A stretch of 64,000 bases of DNA, taken from contig NZ_UYZY01000001.1 in NCBI RefSeq assembly GCF_900626075.1, positions 124,001 to 188,000 on the forward strand, read 5' to 3'. The notes under the pieces are model-generated. The model was not told the origin of the DNA and made no database searches. It worked only from the letters and a program-made list of their open reading frames with translations. The translations under genes were made by a program, and so were the position numbers. Each line of letters starts with the position of its first letter. Positions within the stretch are counted from its first letter, which is position 1. Source of the DNA: Clostridium transplantifaecale. GTDB taxonomy: Bacteria > Bacillota > Clostridia > Lachnospirales > Lachnospiraceae. Positions 45,743 through 55,620 of the stretch are shown piece after piece.

Positions 45743-46642
45743 ATGAAGGGGATTATACTTGCCGGAGGCTCCGGCACCCGCCTTTATCCGTTGACGAAAG
45801 TAACTTCCAAACAACTGCTTCCTATTTATGACAAACCGATGATTTATTATCCTTTGTCGGTACTGATGGAAGCGGGGATCAGGGATATTCTGATTATTTC
45901 CACACCGCAGGATACGCCCCGTTTTCAGGAACTGTTGGGAGAGGGAAAAGCCTTTGGCGTGAATCTGGACTACGCTGTTCAGGCGTCACCGGATGGCCTG
46001 GCTCAGGCCTTTCTGATTGGAGCGGATTTTATAGGAACTGATTCGGTAGCAATGGTACTGGGAGATAACATTTTTGCCGGCCATGGATTGAAAAAGCGTT
46101 TGAAAAAAGCGGTCCGCAATGCATCAGAGGGAAAAGGGGCAACGGTATTTGGCTATTATGTGGATGATCCGGAGCGGTTTGGTATCGTTGAGTTCGATCA
46201 AACCGGTAAAGCAGTTTCGATTGAAGAAAAACCGGAGCACCCTAAAAGCAACTACTGTGTTACAGGACTTTATTTTTATGATAACAGAGTAGTGGACTAT
46301 GCGAGACAACTTAAGCCGAGCGCGAGGGGAGAATTGGAAATAACTGATTTGAACCGGATTTATTTGGAGGCGGAGCTTTTGAACGTGGAACTGCTGGGCC
46401 AGGGATTTACCTGGCTGGATACAGGCACGCATGAAAGTCTTGTAGATGCAACCAACTTTGTAAAAACAGTGGAAAGCCATCAGCACCGGAAAATTGCCTG
46501 CCTTGAAGAGATCGCCTATCTGAACGGCTGGATCTCCAGAGACGATGTGTGGTCCGTTTATGAGAGCATGAAAAAAAACCAGTACGGTCAATATCTGAGA
46601 GATGTCCTGGATGGCAAATATATCGATGTTCTTTATGAATGA
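45743..46642 (+). CDS. rmlA: Glucose-1-phosphate thymidylyltransferase
   Basis: The 299-residue enzyme begins [39 protein letters not shown], the RmlA signature, with [38 protein letters not shown] and [13 protein letters not shown]. It makes dTDP-glucose. I chose ATG 45743 by alignment with the family start; the in-frame codons before it (from 45722) are non-conserved. rmlB follows; rmlC and rmlD are absent, so the pathway is not rhamnose. Confidence 0.93.
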   Translation: MKGIILAGGSGTRLYPLTKVTSKQLLPIYDKPMIYYPLSVLMEAGIRDILIISTPQDTPRFQELLGEGKAFGVNLDYAVQASPDGLAQAFLIGADFIGTDSVAMVLGDNIFAGHGLKKRLKKAVRNASEGKGATVFGYYVDDPERFGIVEFDQTGKAVSIEEKPEHPKSNYCVTGLYFYDNRVVDYARQLKPSARGELEITDLNRIYLEAELLNVELLGQGFTWLDTGTHESLVDATNFVKTVESHQHRKIACLEEIAYLNGWISRDDVWSVYESMKKNQYGQYLRDVLDGKYIDVLYE

Positions 46643-46715
46643 TAAACCTATGAAAGACGTTTACATCGGTTAAACATAGGGAGAATTTTTACAAAGGAAA
46701 AAGAGGGAAGAGAGT

Positions 46716-47735
46716 ATGAAAATTATAGTGACTGGCGGAGCTGGTTTTATTGGAAGTAATTTTATCTACCATATGCTTAATACGCATCCTGACTATCAGA
46801 TTGTCTGCATGGATTGTCTGACCTATGCAGGAAATTTATCCACATTAGAAGAAGCACTGAAAAATTCAAACTTTCATTTTTATAAGACAAATATCTGTGA
46901 CAGAAATGCAGTTTATGACGTGTTTGAAACGGAACATCCGGATATGGTTGTCAATTTTGCTGCTGAAAGTCATGTGGACCGGTCGATTGAAGAGCCTGAG
47001 GTTTTCCTGGATACAAATATAAAAGGAACGGCTGTTCTGATGGATGCCTGCCGTAAGTTTGGTATAGTGCGCTATCATCAGGTTTCTACTGATGAGGTTT
47101 ACGGTGATTTACCTCTGGATCAGCCTGAGTTGTTCTTTACCGAAAGCACTCCGATTCATACCAGTTCCCCATACAGTGCCTCTAAGGCCGGAGCAGACCT
47201 GCTGGTTCAGGCATATCACCGCACATTTGGACTGCCGGTGACCATCAGCCGTTGTTCCAACAATTACGGTCCCTTTCATTTCCCGGAAAAACTGATACCA
47301 CTGATGATTGTAAATGCGCTGGCCGATAAGCCGCTGCCGGTATATGGCGAAGGGCTGAATGTCCGCGACTGGCTGTATGTGGAAGATCACTGCAAGGCTA
47401 TTGATTTAATCCTTCATAAGGGGAGAATCGGCGAGGTATATAACATAGGCGGACACAATGAAATGAGAAATATCGATATTGTTAAAATGATTTGCCAGGC
47501 ACTTGGCAAACCGGAGAGTCTGATTACTTATGTGACCGACCGAAAAGGCCATGATATGCGGTATGCGATCGATCCGGAGAAGATAAATAGCGAACTCGGC
47601 TGGTTTCCGGAAACAAAGTTTGCAGACGGTATTCAGAAAACGATTCGGTGGTATCTGGACAACCGTGAGTGGTGGCAATGCATCATTACCGGTGAATATC
47701 AGAATTATTATGAAAAAATGTATCGTGATAGATAG
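46716..47735 (+). CDS. rmlB: dTDP-glucose 4,6-dehydratase
   Basis: The 339-residue SDR enzyme has GGAGFIGSNFIYHML, NFAAESHVDRSIEEP, VSTDEVYGDL, YSASKAGADLLV and RCSNNYGP, all typical of RmlB. It makes dTDP-4-keto-6-deoxyglucose, the substrate of the aminotransferase encoded next. GGGAAGAGAG precedes ATG. Confidence 0.94.
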   Translation: MKIIVTGGAGFIGSNFIYHMLNTHPDYQIVCMDCLTYAGNLSTLEEALKNSNFHFYKTNICDRNAVYDVFETEHPDMVVNFAAESHVDRSIEEPEVFLDTNIKGTAVLMDACRKFGIVRYHQVSTDEVYGDLPLDQPELFFTESTPIHTSSPYSASKAGADLLVQAYHRTFGLPVTISRCSNNYGPFHFPEKLIPLMIVNALADKPLPVYGEGLNVRDWLYVEDHCKAIDLILHKGRIGEVYNIGGHNEMRNIDIVKMICQALGKPESLITYVTDRKGHDMRYAIDPEKINSELGWFPETKFADGIQKTIRWYLDNREWWQCIITGEYQNYYEKMYRDR

Positions 47736-47783
47736 AATACCAGCGGGAACCGCTGCCAAGGGAAAAGTCAGGAGGATATACAA

Positions 47784-48887
47784 ATGAGTATTTTAGTTAC
47801 GAGATCTTCAATGCCGGAATTAGATGAATTTGTTGAGGAAATCAGACCCATATTCGACAGTCACTGGTTAACTAATATGGGACCCGTTTATAAAAGATTT
47901 CAGCATCAGCTGAAACAGTATTTATCGGTTCCGGAGTTATCTCTCTTTGTAAACGGCCATATGGCGCTTGAAATTGCAATTCAGGCATTAAAACTCACAG
48001 GTGAGGTGATTACTACCCCATATACATTTGTTTCGACGACTCATGCAATAGTGAGAAACGGGCTGAAGCCGGTGTTTTGTGATATCAAGCCGGATGATTA
48101 CACGATGGATCCGGAGAAAATTGAAGAGTTGATCACTGATAAAACTTCGGCGATTATCCCGGTGCATGTTTATGGGAATATCTGTGATGTGGAGGCGATC
48201 GAGAAAATTGCAAAAAAGCATAATTTGAAAGTGATTTATGATGCGGCACATGCGTTTGGCGTTACATATAAAGGTGTTGGAGTCGGTAATTTTGGCGATG
48301 CGTCTATGTTCAGCTTTCACGCGACAAAGGTCTTCCACACGATTGAGGGAGGAGCGATTGCCTTCACAGATGAAAATTTGAAAAACCCGTTGCATTGTCT
48401 GAAGAATTTTGGCATTACTGCCGAGGATATTATTGAGGAAGTAGGAGGAAATGCAAAGCTGGATGAATTCCGTGCCGCAATGGGAATCTGCAATCTGCGC
48501 CATGTCGATAAGGAAATTGAGAAAAGGAAGATGGTATACGAGCGTTATGTCGGCCATCTGAATGGAATAGACGGACTTACGTTAATTAGGTACAACAAAG
48601 ACATCAAACCAAATTATTCCTATTTTCCGCTTTACATTGACGAAGATAAATTCGGTAAAAATCGTGAAGCGGTTTATAAAAGACTGTGTGAAAATGATGT
48701 TTTCTCCAGACGCTATTTTTATCCGGCCACGAACGATCTGGACTCATATAAAGGTAAATTTGCCCATGGAGAGACACCGGTATCAGAGAGGGTTTCCAAA
48801 AATATCCTGACGTTGCCTATGTATGCGGAACTGGCAATGGAGGATGTCGATCGGATTTGTGATTTGATTTTATCGTTGAGACAGTGA
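47784..48887 (+). CDS. dTDP-4-amino-4,6-dideoxyhexose aminotransferase (DegT/DnrJ/EryC1/StrS family)
   Basis: The 367-residue PLP enzyme has FVNGHMALEIAIQALKL, IIPVHVYGNICDVEAIEKIAKKHNLKVIYDAAHAFG and the PLP-lysine in MFSFHATKVFHTIEGGAI. The sequence resembles VioA/DesI-type enzymes that aminate the 4-keto sugar to dTDP-Qui4N, which suits rmlA-rmlB upstream and the PglD-like acetyltransferase downstream; amination at C3 is less likely because no ketoisomerase is present. GGAGG precedes the start. Confidence 0.85.
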   Translation: MSILVTRSSMPELDEFVEEIRPIFDSHWLTNMGPVYKRFQHQLKQYLSVPELSLFVNGHMALEIAIQALKLTGEVITTPYTFVSTTHAIVRNGLKPVFCDIKPDDYTMDPEKIEELITDKTSAIIPVHVYGNICDVEAIEKIAKKHNLKVIYDAAHAFGVTYKGVGVGNFGDASMFSFHATKVFHTIEGGAIAFTDENLKNPLHCLKNFGITAEDIIEEVGGNAKLDEFRAAMGICNLRHVDKEIEKRKMVYERYVGHLNGIDGLTLIRYNKDIKPNYSYFPLYIDEDKFGKNREAVYKRLCENDVFSRRYFYPATNDLDSYKGKFAHGETPVSERVSKNILTLPMYAELAMEDVDRICDLILSLRQ

Positions 48888-48934
48888 CGAATTTAAACTG
48901 TCTGAAAAAGGATTACGGTAAGAGGGGGCAGAAA

Positions 48935-49675
48935 ATGGGACATTTAAAACAAACTCCACATTATTTCGGAGAATTGAACGAAAATTTTATCAGCCCTTTC
49001 GCGGCGGGGGAATTAACAATAAAGCAAACATTCTATGTTAAATATGTAAAGCGGCTGATCGATATTGTATTCTCGCTGACTGCAATACTACTTACTTTTC
49101 CGGTGAATCTTTTGATAGCGGTAGCCACTTTTGTAGATGTGGGAAGACCCATTTTTTTCGTTCACGAAAGGCCTGGATTGGGAGAAAAGCCCTTTAAAAT
49201 GGTCAAATTCCGAAATATGACTAACGAGACAGACGAAAATAATGAACTGCTGCCCGCATCGGAGCGTATCACCAAGCTGGGGAAATTTCTAAGAAAGACC
49301 TCACTTGATGAGCTCCTGCAATTCTGGCTCATCTTAGATGGTAAGATGTCAATCATCGGTCCAAGGCCTTTATTGATGAAATATCTTCCAAGGTATTCAA
49401 AACGTCAGCATCTGCGACACGCGGTCCGTCCAGGGTTGGAATGTCCCCTTCCTGATTATCGAAAAGAGAATATAACCTGGGAGGAACGTCTGGAGAACGA
49501 TGTTTGGTATGTTGAGAATATCAGCTTTAAAACAGACTGTATCATGATTTTTAGACTCATTAGACTTGTTTTTAATAAAAAAAGAGCAGGAATTAGAAGC
49601 GAAAAAATCGACGGAGAATTTACGGGAGAAGAGAATTTACAGAACTCTAAAAATAGGGATGATCAAATTGCATAA
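48935..49675 (+). CDS. Short sugar-phosphate transferase initiating capsule 2
   Basis: The 246-residue protein has a single membrane helix near residues 38-60 and the bacterial sugar transferase domain (PIFFVHERPGLGEKPFKMVKFRNMT, RKTSLDELLQFWLILDGKMSIIGPRPLL, RHAVRPGLECPLP). This is the monotopic PglC-like form. It places the first sugar phosphate on undecaprenyl phosphate. The usual GLTGW motif is changed to GLECP. ATG 48935 is preceded by GAGGGGGCAG. Confidence 0.88.
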   Translation: MGHLKQTPHYFGELNENFISPFAAGELTIKQTFYVKYVKRLIDIVFSLTAILLTFPVNLLIAVATFVDVGRPIFFVHERPGLGEKPFKMVKFRNMTNETDENNELLPASERITKLGKFLRKTSLDELLQFWLILDGKMSIIGPRPLLMKYLPRYSKRQHLRHAVRPGLECPLPDYRKENITWEERLENDVWYVENISFKTDCIMIFRLIRLVFNKKRAGIRSEKIDGEFTGEENLQNSKNRDDQIA

Positions 49676-49699
49676 AAACTGGATATGAAGGATTGAGAT

Positions 49700-50341
49700 A
49701 TGAAAAAAATAGTTTTATTTGGGGCCGGAGGTTTCGCGAGAGAAACAGCCTATCTGATAGAAAGGATTAACCATGTTAAGCCAACCTATGAACTGCTGGG
49801 ATTTATCGTCGATGATGCCTATTATAGGGATGGACTAAAAATTAATGGTTATCCGGTCCTGGGAACCAGGCAGTGGCTTTTTGCCTATAAAGACAAGGTA
49901 GTCTGCACCTGTGCGATTGGTGAACCAGGCCCTAGAGAGGCCATTCAGGAAGAACTGGAGCAAAAAGGAATTCAATTTGAAACCTTGATCTCTCCGGATG
50001 TAGAGCTGCATGATACGGTGGAAATCGGAAATGGCTCAGTCATTGCCCATGGCGTTATGATGACCGTGAATATAAAAATTGGAAAAGGGGTGGTGATTAA
50101 CGGATGCACAACCCTTGGACACGATGCTGAGGTTGGTGATTACGCATGTGTGATGGGTGGCTGCGGACTGGCAGGTTATGTAAAGATCGGACGGAGGGTG
50201 AAAATAGGAGGCCATGCATTCATTGTGCCTCATATCTCAGTAGGAGATGACGCGGTTATAGGGGCTGGAAGCGCGGTATTTGCCAAGGTAAGAAGCGGAA
50301 GACGGGTACTGGGGAATCCGGCAAAGCGATTTGAAGTTTAA
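49700..50341 (+). CDS. Sugar O/N-acyltransferase, NeuD/PglD family
   Basis: The 213-residue protein has the N-terminal Rossmann-like KKIVLFGAGGFARETAYLI and C-terminal beta-helix (GNGSVIAHGVMMTVNIKIGKGVVINGCTTLGHDAEVGDYACVM). His in the TLGHDAEVGD segment is the usual catalytic base. PglD-type enzymes acylate the 4-amino group of UDP- or dTDP-4-amino sugars, which fits the aminotransferase two genes upstream. Given the acyl module that follows, the acyl donor may not be acetyl-CoA. Confidence 0.85.
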   Translation: MKKIVLFGAGGFARETAYLIERINHVKPTYELLGFIVDDAYYRDGLKINGYPVLGTRQWLFAYKDKVVCTCAIGEPGPREAIQEELEQKGIQFETLISPDVELHDTVEIGNGSVIAHGVMMTVNIKIGKGVVINGCTTLGHDAEVGDYACVMGGCGLAGYVKIGRRVKIGGHAFIVPHISVGDDAVIGAGSAVFAKVRSGRRVLGNPAKRFEV

Positions 50342-50352
50342 GGGGGATTTGT

Positions 50353-50982
50353 ATGGAAATTCAACGGTTCGAGTCGGATATGATGGCATCCAACATGTAT
50401 CTGCTGTCGGAACACGGACACAGGATCGTAATTGACCCCTGCCGTGATACGGATCCAGGTGTAAATTCAAAGGTCGATGCTTTGATACTTACCCATGAAC
50501 ACTATGACCATATTTCCGGTGTTAACGCGTGGAAAGAAGCATACGGCGCCCCTGTAATTTGCAGCAGGCCATGTGCTGTTAACATTGCGGCTTCCAGAAA
50601 AAACATGAGCCGGTATTTTGAGGCATTCAGCCAGATGCAGACCTATGCCAGACAGGATGAACACGTTTCCATAGAGAAAAATTATCATTGCACTGCGGAA
50701 TTTACATTTGACGATTATTTACGCTTTTACTGGTTTGACAATCTTTTAGAAATTTTTGCGCTGCCTGGACATTCGGATGGGAGTATCGGTATTTTGGTGA
50801 ACAAAAACCATTTCTTTTCCGGGGATAGTCTGTTTATGGAGCATGAGGTGGAGTTGGGATTTCCGGGAGGAAGCCGTGAGAAGTGGGAACATGTTTCCAG
50901 AGGACGCATCACGGCCTTGCCGGAAGGTATTACGGTTTATCCCGGGCATTATGATGAGTTTGTACTAAGGAGGAAGAAATAA
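50353..50982 (+). CDS. Metallo-beta-lactamase-fold hydrolase
   Basis: The 209-residue protein has the metal-binding LTHEHYDHISG, FALPGHSDGSIG, FFSGDSLF and a final VYPGHY motif typical of glyoxalase II-like thioesterases and related hydrolases. In this position, before FabH-like and carrier-protein genes and 1 base from the next start, a role as thioesterase releasing or editing acyl thioesters is a reasonable guess, not shown by the sequence. Confidence 0.75.
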   Translation: MEIQRFESDMMASNMYLLSEHGHRIVIDPCRDTDPGVNSKVDALILTHEHYDHISGVNAWKEAYGAPVICSRPCAVNIAASRKNMSRYFEAFSQMQTYARQDEHVSIEKNYHCTAEFTFDDYLRFYWFDNLLEIFALPGHSDGSIGILVNKNHFFSGDSLFMEHEVELGFPGGSREKWEHVSRGRITALPEGITVYPGHYDEFVLRRKK

Positions 50983-50983
50983 A

Positions 50984-52072
50984 ATGTCTTATTTTGAGAT
51001 TAATGACATAAAGATCGAAGCAGTTTCTTGCGCAGTACCGGATAACAGGGTTACGGTTCAAAGTTTCGAGTCTGTTTTCGGTATGGAGGCCTGTAAAAAA
51101 TTCACCGAAAGTACTGGGATACGGGAAATGTACAAGGCACTGCCGGAACAGACAGCAGGCGATTTGGCTTATGCCGCCGCTGAAAATATGTTTGAGAAAA
51201 TTGAAACAGATCGAAACAAAATAGGAGCGCTTGTATTTGTTACGCAGTCTCCAGATTATCGGAGGCCTGCAACAGCCTGTGTTTTACAGAAGCGGCTCGG
51301 TCTGCCTCTGGGTTGTGCCGCCATGGATATTGGCCTTGGCTGTTCCGGGTTTATCTATGGGCTTCAGACTGCTGCATCGCTTATGGCAACATCAGATATG
51401 GAGTATGCATTGATATTGGTAGGGGAAACAGCGTCAAAACTTGTAAATCCACTTGATAAATCAATTGTAATGATGTATGGAGATGCCGGTGCGGCGATAC
51501 TTCTTAAGCGGGAAGAGGGAGTCAAACTGAAAACCTTACTGAAGAGCGACGGTAACAGGTTCCAATCAATTGTACTTCCGGCTGGAGGGTTCCGTGATAT
51601 GAATCCGTCCCATGATACTTTTGTGTGCAGCGACGGTATTGAAAGATCGCTCTACGACATCTTTATGGATGGGACATCTGTATTTTCCTTTTCTATTAAC
51701 GATATTCCGGAGACCGTGAAAGAATATCTCAGCCTGACTGAAACAGAAATTGGAGATTACGATTATTTGGCCTTTCACCAGGCCAACCAGTTTATCTTAA
51801 AGCAGATAACACGCAGGTTGAAAGCACCGAAAGAAAAAGTTCTGATTTCACTGGATCGTTTCGGGAATACGGGAGGTATGTCGATACCGTTAACACTGTG
51901 TGATCATTTTGGAAGTGAAGAAGATGGGAAAAAGAAAATTCTAATGAGTGGATTTGGTATCGGACTGTCCTGGGGAGTAACTTCCGCGGTATTGGATACA
52001 AATAATATTTTTCCTGTAATCCGTACGAAAGATTATTATGCGGAGGGTAAATTCGAACCGGGAAAATATTAA
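50984..52072 (+). CDS. 3-oxoacyl-ACP synthase III-like condensing enzyme (FabH family)
   Basis: The 362-residue protein has the thiolase-fold Cys in DIGLGCSGFIYGLQ, the His in YLAFHQANQFI and Asn in RFGNTGGMSIP, the Cys-His-Asn triad of KAS III. It would condense a CoA-bound starter with a malonyl carrier protein. The two carrier proteins and two reductases after it suggest it works on a dedicated short acyl chain for capsule decoration rather than membrane lipids. Confidence 0.9.
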   Translation: MSYFEINDIKIEAVSCAVPDNRVTVQSFESVFGMEACKKFTESTGIREMYKALPEQTAGDLAYAAAENMFEKIETDRNKIGALVFVTQSPDYRRPATACVLQKRLGLPLGCAAMDIGLGCSGFIYGLQTAASLMATSDMEYALILVGETASKLVNPLDKSIVMMYGDAGAAILLKREEGVKLKTLLKSDGNRFQSIVLPAGGFRDMNPSHDTFVCSDGIERSLYDIFMDGTSVFSFSINDIPETVKEYLSLTETEIGDYDYLAFHQANQFILKQITRRLKAPKEKVLISLDRFGNTGGMSIPLTLCDHFGSEEDGKKKILMSGFGIGLSWGVTSAVLDTNNIFPVIRTKDYYAEGKFEPGKY

Positions 52073-52088
52073 GACAGGAGATAGAGCA

Positions 52089-52853
52089 ATGAATCAATTC
52101 GTTGATTTAACCGGTAGGAAGATCCTGATAACAGGTGCATCCTCCGGCATTGGAAAGCAGACGGCCATGACACTTAATGGACTGGGTGCAGATGTAATTC
52201 TGGTTGCAAGAAGAGAGGAAAGGCTGAAAGCGGTTCTTAGTGAGCTGGAAGGCGAAAATAACGCTTATTATGTCTCGGACTTGAGCGAAGTGAACAGGAT
52301 AGAACATTTGTTTAAGCAAATTGCAGAGGAACAGGGAAAGTTGGATGGGATGGTTTACGCAGCAGGAATTGCAATCTATACACCGTTGAAGTTGTTTAAA
52401 CCTGATAAAATTCAAGAAGTTTTCAATATCAATTATTTTGGTTTTATAGAATCGGTCCGTCAAATTTGCAAAAAAGGAAGATACAATGAGGGAATGCGGA
52501 TTGTCGGAGTATCTTCTGTTGCGTCTATGCGTGGTGACAAAGCGCGCCTGGCCTATTCAGGTTCTAAAGCCGCTATGGATGCCTCTGTCCGTTGTATTGC
52601 CACGGAGGTATATGATAAAGGGATTTGTATTAATACTGTAGCACCAGCGATGACGGAAACAGAGATGTACCTTGAATTTATGAAAACGAACGGAATGAGC
52701 AGTCCTAAAAACAGAGGAACTCTAGAACGCCAGTATATGGGGGTTGGAAAACCGGAAGATATAGCAAATGCAATTGCGTTTTTAATCAGTCCCGCAGCCC
52801 GTTTTATCACAGGTATTACATTGCCGGTTGACGGTGGGATGACTACGTCCTGA
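52089..52853 (+). CDS. Short-chain dehydrogenase/reductase (FabG-like), first
   Basis: The 254-residue SDR has GASSGIGKQTA for NADP binding, a YAAGIA segment, a catalytic YSGSKAAMD and the GITLPVDGGMT end of FabG-type reductases. It likely reduces a 3-oxoacyl group formed by the preceding synthase. ATG 52089 follows AGGAG; the upstream ATG inside the previous gene is not supported. Confidence 0.85.
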   Translation: MNQFVDLTGRKILITGASSGIGKQTAMTLNGLGADVILVARREERLKAVLSELEGENNAYYVSDLSEVNRIEHLFKQIAEEQGKLDGMVYAAGIAIYTPLKLFKPDKIQEVFNINYFGFIESVRQICKKGRYNEGMRIVGVSSVASMRGDKARLAYSGSKAAMDASVRCIATEVYDKGICINTVAPAMTETEMYLEFMKTNGMSSPKNRGTLERQYMGVGKPEDIANAIAFLISPAARFITGITLPVDGGMTTS

Positions 52854-52921
52854 TGGCAGGCGCGGAGAAAACCAGCTGGCCGGTGAAATTAAAATAAAAT
52901 ATACGACAGGAGGAAATGATG

Positions 52922-53140
52922 ATGAGTGAAAAAGAAAAATTAGCGCTGTTGGAAGAAACATTGGATTTAGATGAGGGAACCCTTACTCCGGAAATGAAAT
53001 TAGCTGATATAGAGGAGTATGATTCGATGGCGAAACTGTCTTTAATTGTTATGATGGATGACGAATGTGGAGTAAAACTTACAGGCGATGTCGTGAAAAA
53101 CTTTCAGACAGTCGCAGATATTCTGGATTATATGAAGTAA
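52922..53140 (+). CDS. Acyl carrier protein, first
   Basis: A 72-residue acidic helical protein with EEYDSMAKLSLIVMMDDE, where the Ser in DSM is the phosphopantetheine site. It is typical in size for a carrier protein. Three ATGs stand in a row; the third, 8 bases after AGGAGG, fits best. Together with the next gene it provides a pair of carriers. Confidence 0.85.
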   Translation: MSEKEKLALLEETLDLDEGTLTPEMKLADIEEYDSMAKLSLIVMMDDECGVKLTGDVVKNFQTVADILDYMK

Positions 53141-53162
53141 AACAGCTATGTGGAGGATAGGT

Positions 53163-53402
53163 ATGAATAACAGAGAACTTTATGATGATATATTTGCTAA
53201 CGTATTTACGGTAGATAAAAGCGAATTGGGAGAAGATTTCGTTTTTGGAAAAGTAGATAAATGGGATTCCGTTGCCCACCTGAATTTGATTTCAGAATTA
53301 GAAGATACGTTTGATACGATGTTTGAGACAGAAGACATCCTTCATTATGGCTCTTATCTCAATGGTCTGGAAATTTTAAGGAAAAACGGCGTAGAAATCT
53401 GA
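53163..53402 (+). CDS. Acyl carrier protein, second
   Basis: A 79-residue acidic protein with DKWDSVAHLNLISELEDTF, the Ser in DSV being the likely phosphopantetheine site. It is clearly different in sequence from the preceding carrier, suggesting separate starter and extender carriers or partners. GTGGAGG precedes ATG 53163. Confidence 0.85.
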   Translation: MNNRELYDDIFANVFTVDKSELGEDFVFGKVDKWDSVAHLNLISELEDTFDTMFETEDILHYGSYLNGLEILRKNGVEI

Positions 53403-53416
53403 GGAGGATTTAGTGA

Positions 53417-54169
53417 ATGGAAAAACTTCTCGAAGAAAAAATTTGCCTGATTACAGGTGCGGGAAGAGGGATTGGAAGGGCAATCGCAGAGCTGTTTGCC
53501 GAATTGGGAGCTACGGTGTATGCAAATGATTCAAGGGAAGGCTGTATGGATGACTGGATTCGGGAATTTGATGAAAATCTTCCGGGAAAGATACGCGCCG
53601 CTTATTTTGACATAACAGATGAAGCGGCGGTGAAAACGGCAGTGATGCGGATAAAAAAAGAATGCGGCCGGATTGACGTTCTTATCAACAACGCCGGGGT
53701 GGAGTTTAACGAACTTATTGGCATGATCAGCAGGAAAAATATGGATATGATGTTCAATGTGAATGTGATTGGAACCATTAATATGCTGCAGACAGTCGGC
53801 AGAGTGATGTGGAGGCAGCCCGGAGGGGGAAGCATCGTGAATATTTCTTCTATGGTCGGAGTCCGGGGAAACCGCGGCCAGCTGGTATACTCGGCAACCA
53901 AAGGTGCAGTTATTTCACTGACTAAATCGGCAGCCAAAGAACTGGCTGAAAAGAAAATCAGGGTGAATGCCATAGCTCCTGGCCTTACCAGGACACCAAT
54001 GATGGAACAGGCGGATCAGGACAAATTGGAAGCCAGAATTAAAAATGTTTGTATGGGGAGGCTGGCTGAACCAAAAGACATAGCCAGGGCATGTGTTTTT
54101 TTTGCGTCTGACTTGTCGGAATATGTATCAGGACAAACACTGGCTGTTGACGGCTGTACAATAATGTAA
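53417..54169 (+). CDS. Short-chain dehydrogenase/reductase (FabG-like), second
   Basis: The 250-residue SDR has TGAGRGIGRAIAE, DVLINNAGVEFNE, NISSMVGVRG and catalytic YSATKGAV, closing with GQTLAVDGCTIM. It is closer to classical FabG than the SDR at 52089. GGAGG lies 9 bases before ATG. The two reductases imply either two reduction steps or two substrates. Confidence 0.88.
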   Translation: MEKLLEEKICLITGAGRGIGRAIAELFAELGATVYANDSREGCMDDWIREFDENLPGKIRAAYFDITDEAAVKTAVMRIKKECGRIDVLINNAGVEFNELIGMISRKNMDMMFNVNVIGTINMLQTVGRVMWRQPGGGSIVNISSMVGVRGNRGQLVYSATKGAVISLTKSAAKELAEKKIRVNAIAPGLTRTPMMEQADQDKLEARIKNVCMGRLAEPKDIARACVFFASDLSEYVSGQTLAVDGCTIM

Positions 54170-54184
54170 AGGTGGAGGTTTACT

Positions 54185-55579
54185 ATGTTTTTAGATATAG
54201 AAAACGTTGAAAGAAATAAGACAGCAATACATGATGACAGCGGAACACAACTGACTTATGGAGAGTTGTGCGATTTTATCACAGAGATAGAAGAACTGAA
54301 ACTGATGCGCAGCGTCGTATTCTGCCTGTGTGAGAATACAGCGGGTGCTTTGGCCGGAATTGCCGCATTTGAAAGTGTCAGGGTGGTGCCGCTTTTATTA
54401 AGCGCAGCAATTGATTCCTCTCTGCTGGAAGAACTGGATACGATGTATACACCGTACTATTACTGGATTCCCGATGCCCAGAAAACACGTTGCAACGGCG
54501 ATGTGATTTATTCAAAATATGGCTACAGTCTTTTAAGATCAAAATATGATGTCTATCCAATTCATGAGAAGCTTGCATTACTGATGACAACTTCCGGTTC
54601 CACCGGCAGCCCTAAGCTGGTCAGGTATAAGTATGGAAATCTGGAAGCAAATGCCAGGAATGTAGCGGCTGTTTTTGGATGGACGAGCGATGAGAACTGC
54701 ATTATGGACTTACCGGTACAATATACGATGGGGCTGAATGTAATAAACAGTCATTTCATAGTCGGAGCCACGGTTCTACTGGTTAAAAACAATTTAATGA
54801 GTTCAGAATTCTGGGATTTTATAAAAGAAAACCATGGTTCAAATTTTACCGGCGTACCTTACAGCTATGAAATTATGATGAAACTTAAGTTTACCAGAAT
54901 GGATCTGCCTGATTTAAAAACTTTATCGGAAGGCGGAGGGAAACTGACCGACGAGATGTTCAAAATGCTGGCAGAGTATTCGGAAAACGCTGGCAAACGT
55001 TTCTGTGCTACGTTTGGCACGACGGAGACAAGCGCCAGAATGGCGTATTTACCGCCGGAAATGGCAAGGGAGAAAATCGGTAGCATTGGTAAAGCGATTC
55101 CGGAAGGTGAACTGTTTCTGCTGGATGTAAACGGAAATGAAATAGAGGAGCCGGAGGCACAGGGAGAATTAGGATACCGCGGTCCGAACGTCACTATGGG
55201 ATATGGGATCTGCCGGGACGATTTGCTTAAAGGCGATGAGTGGTTCGGAGAATACCATACAGGCGATATTGCAAAACGTGATGCGGAGGGCTTTTACTAC
55301 ATAATCGGAAGAAAAAAACGGTTTTTAAAGCTGTTTGGGCTACGTATCAGCCTGGATCAGTCGGAACGGATCATAAAAGAAGGATTTAATTGTGAATGCG
55401 CCTGCACCGGAAACGATGAAAAGATGAAGATTTTCATCATAGACGGAGCGCTGAAGGATAAAATTCCGGCTTATCTTGCTGAAAAATTGAATTTAAATGC
55501 CTCTGCATTTGAAGTGAAAGTTATAGAGGAACTTCCCAAGAATGAGTCGGGAAAAATCTTGTACAAAAATTTAAATTAA
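54185..55579 (+). CDS. Acyl-adenylating ligase (AMP-dependent synthetase family)
   Basis: The 464-residue enzyme has the ATP-binding loop LLMTTSGSTGSPKLVRYKY, TFGTTETSARMAYLP, the YHTGDIAKRDAEGFYYIIGRKKRF hinge and the C-terminal catalytic Lys in PKNESGKILYKN. It is shorter than acyl-CoA synthetases and resembles enzymes that load an acid onto a carrier protein. Between carrier, reductase and polymerase genes, it probably activates the acid for this capsule's acyl decoration. Confidence 0.85.
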   Translation: MFLDIENVERNKTAIHDDSGTQLTYGELCDFITEIEELKLMRSVVFCLCENTAGALAGIAAFESVRVVPLLLSAAIDSSLLEELDTMYTPYYYWIPDAQKTRCNGDVIYSKYGYSLLRSKYDVYPIHEKLALLMTTSGSTGSPKLVRYKYGNLEANARNVAAVFGWTSDENCIMDLPVQYTMGLNVINSHFIVGATVLLVKNNLMSSEFWDFIKENHGSNFTGVPYSYEIMMKLKFTRMDLPDLKTLSEGGGKLTDEMFKMLAEYSENAGKRFCATFGTTETSARMAYLPPEMAREKIGSIGKAIPEGELFLLDVNGNEIEEPEAQGELGYRGPNVTMGYGICRDDLLKGDEWFGEYHTGDIAKRDAEGFYYIIGRKKRFLKLFGLRISLDQSERIIKEGFNCECACTGNDEKMKIFIIDGALKDKIPAYLAEKLNLNASAFEVKVIEELPKNESGKILYKNLN

Positions 55580-55620
55580 TTCCGGCAATGTAGAAAAGGC
55601 AGTAGAGACGGAAACATAGA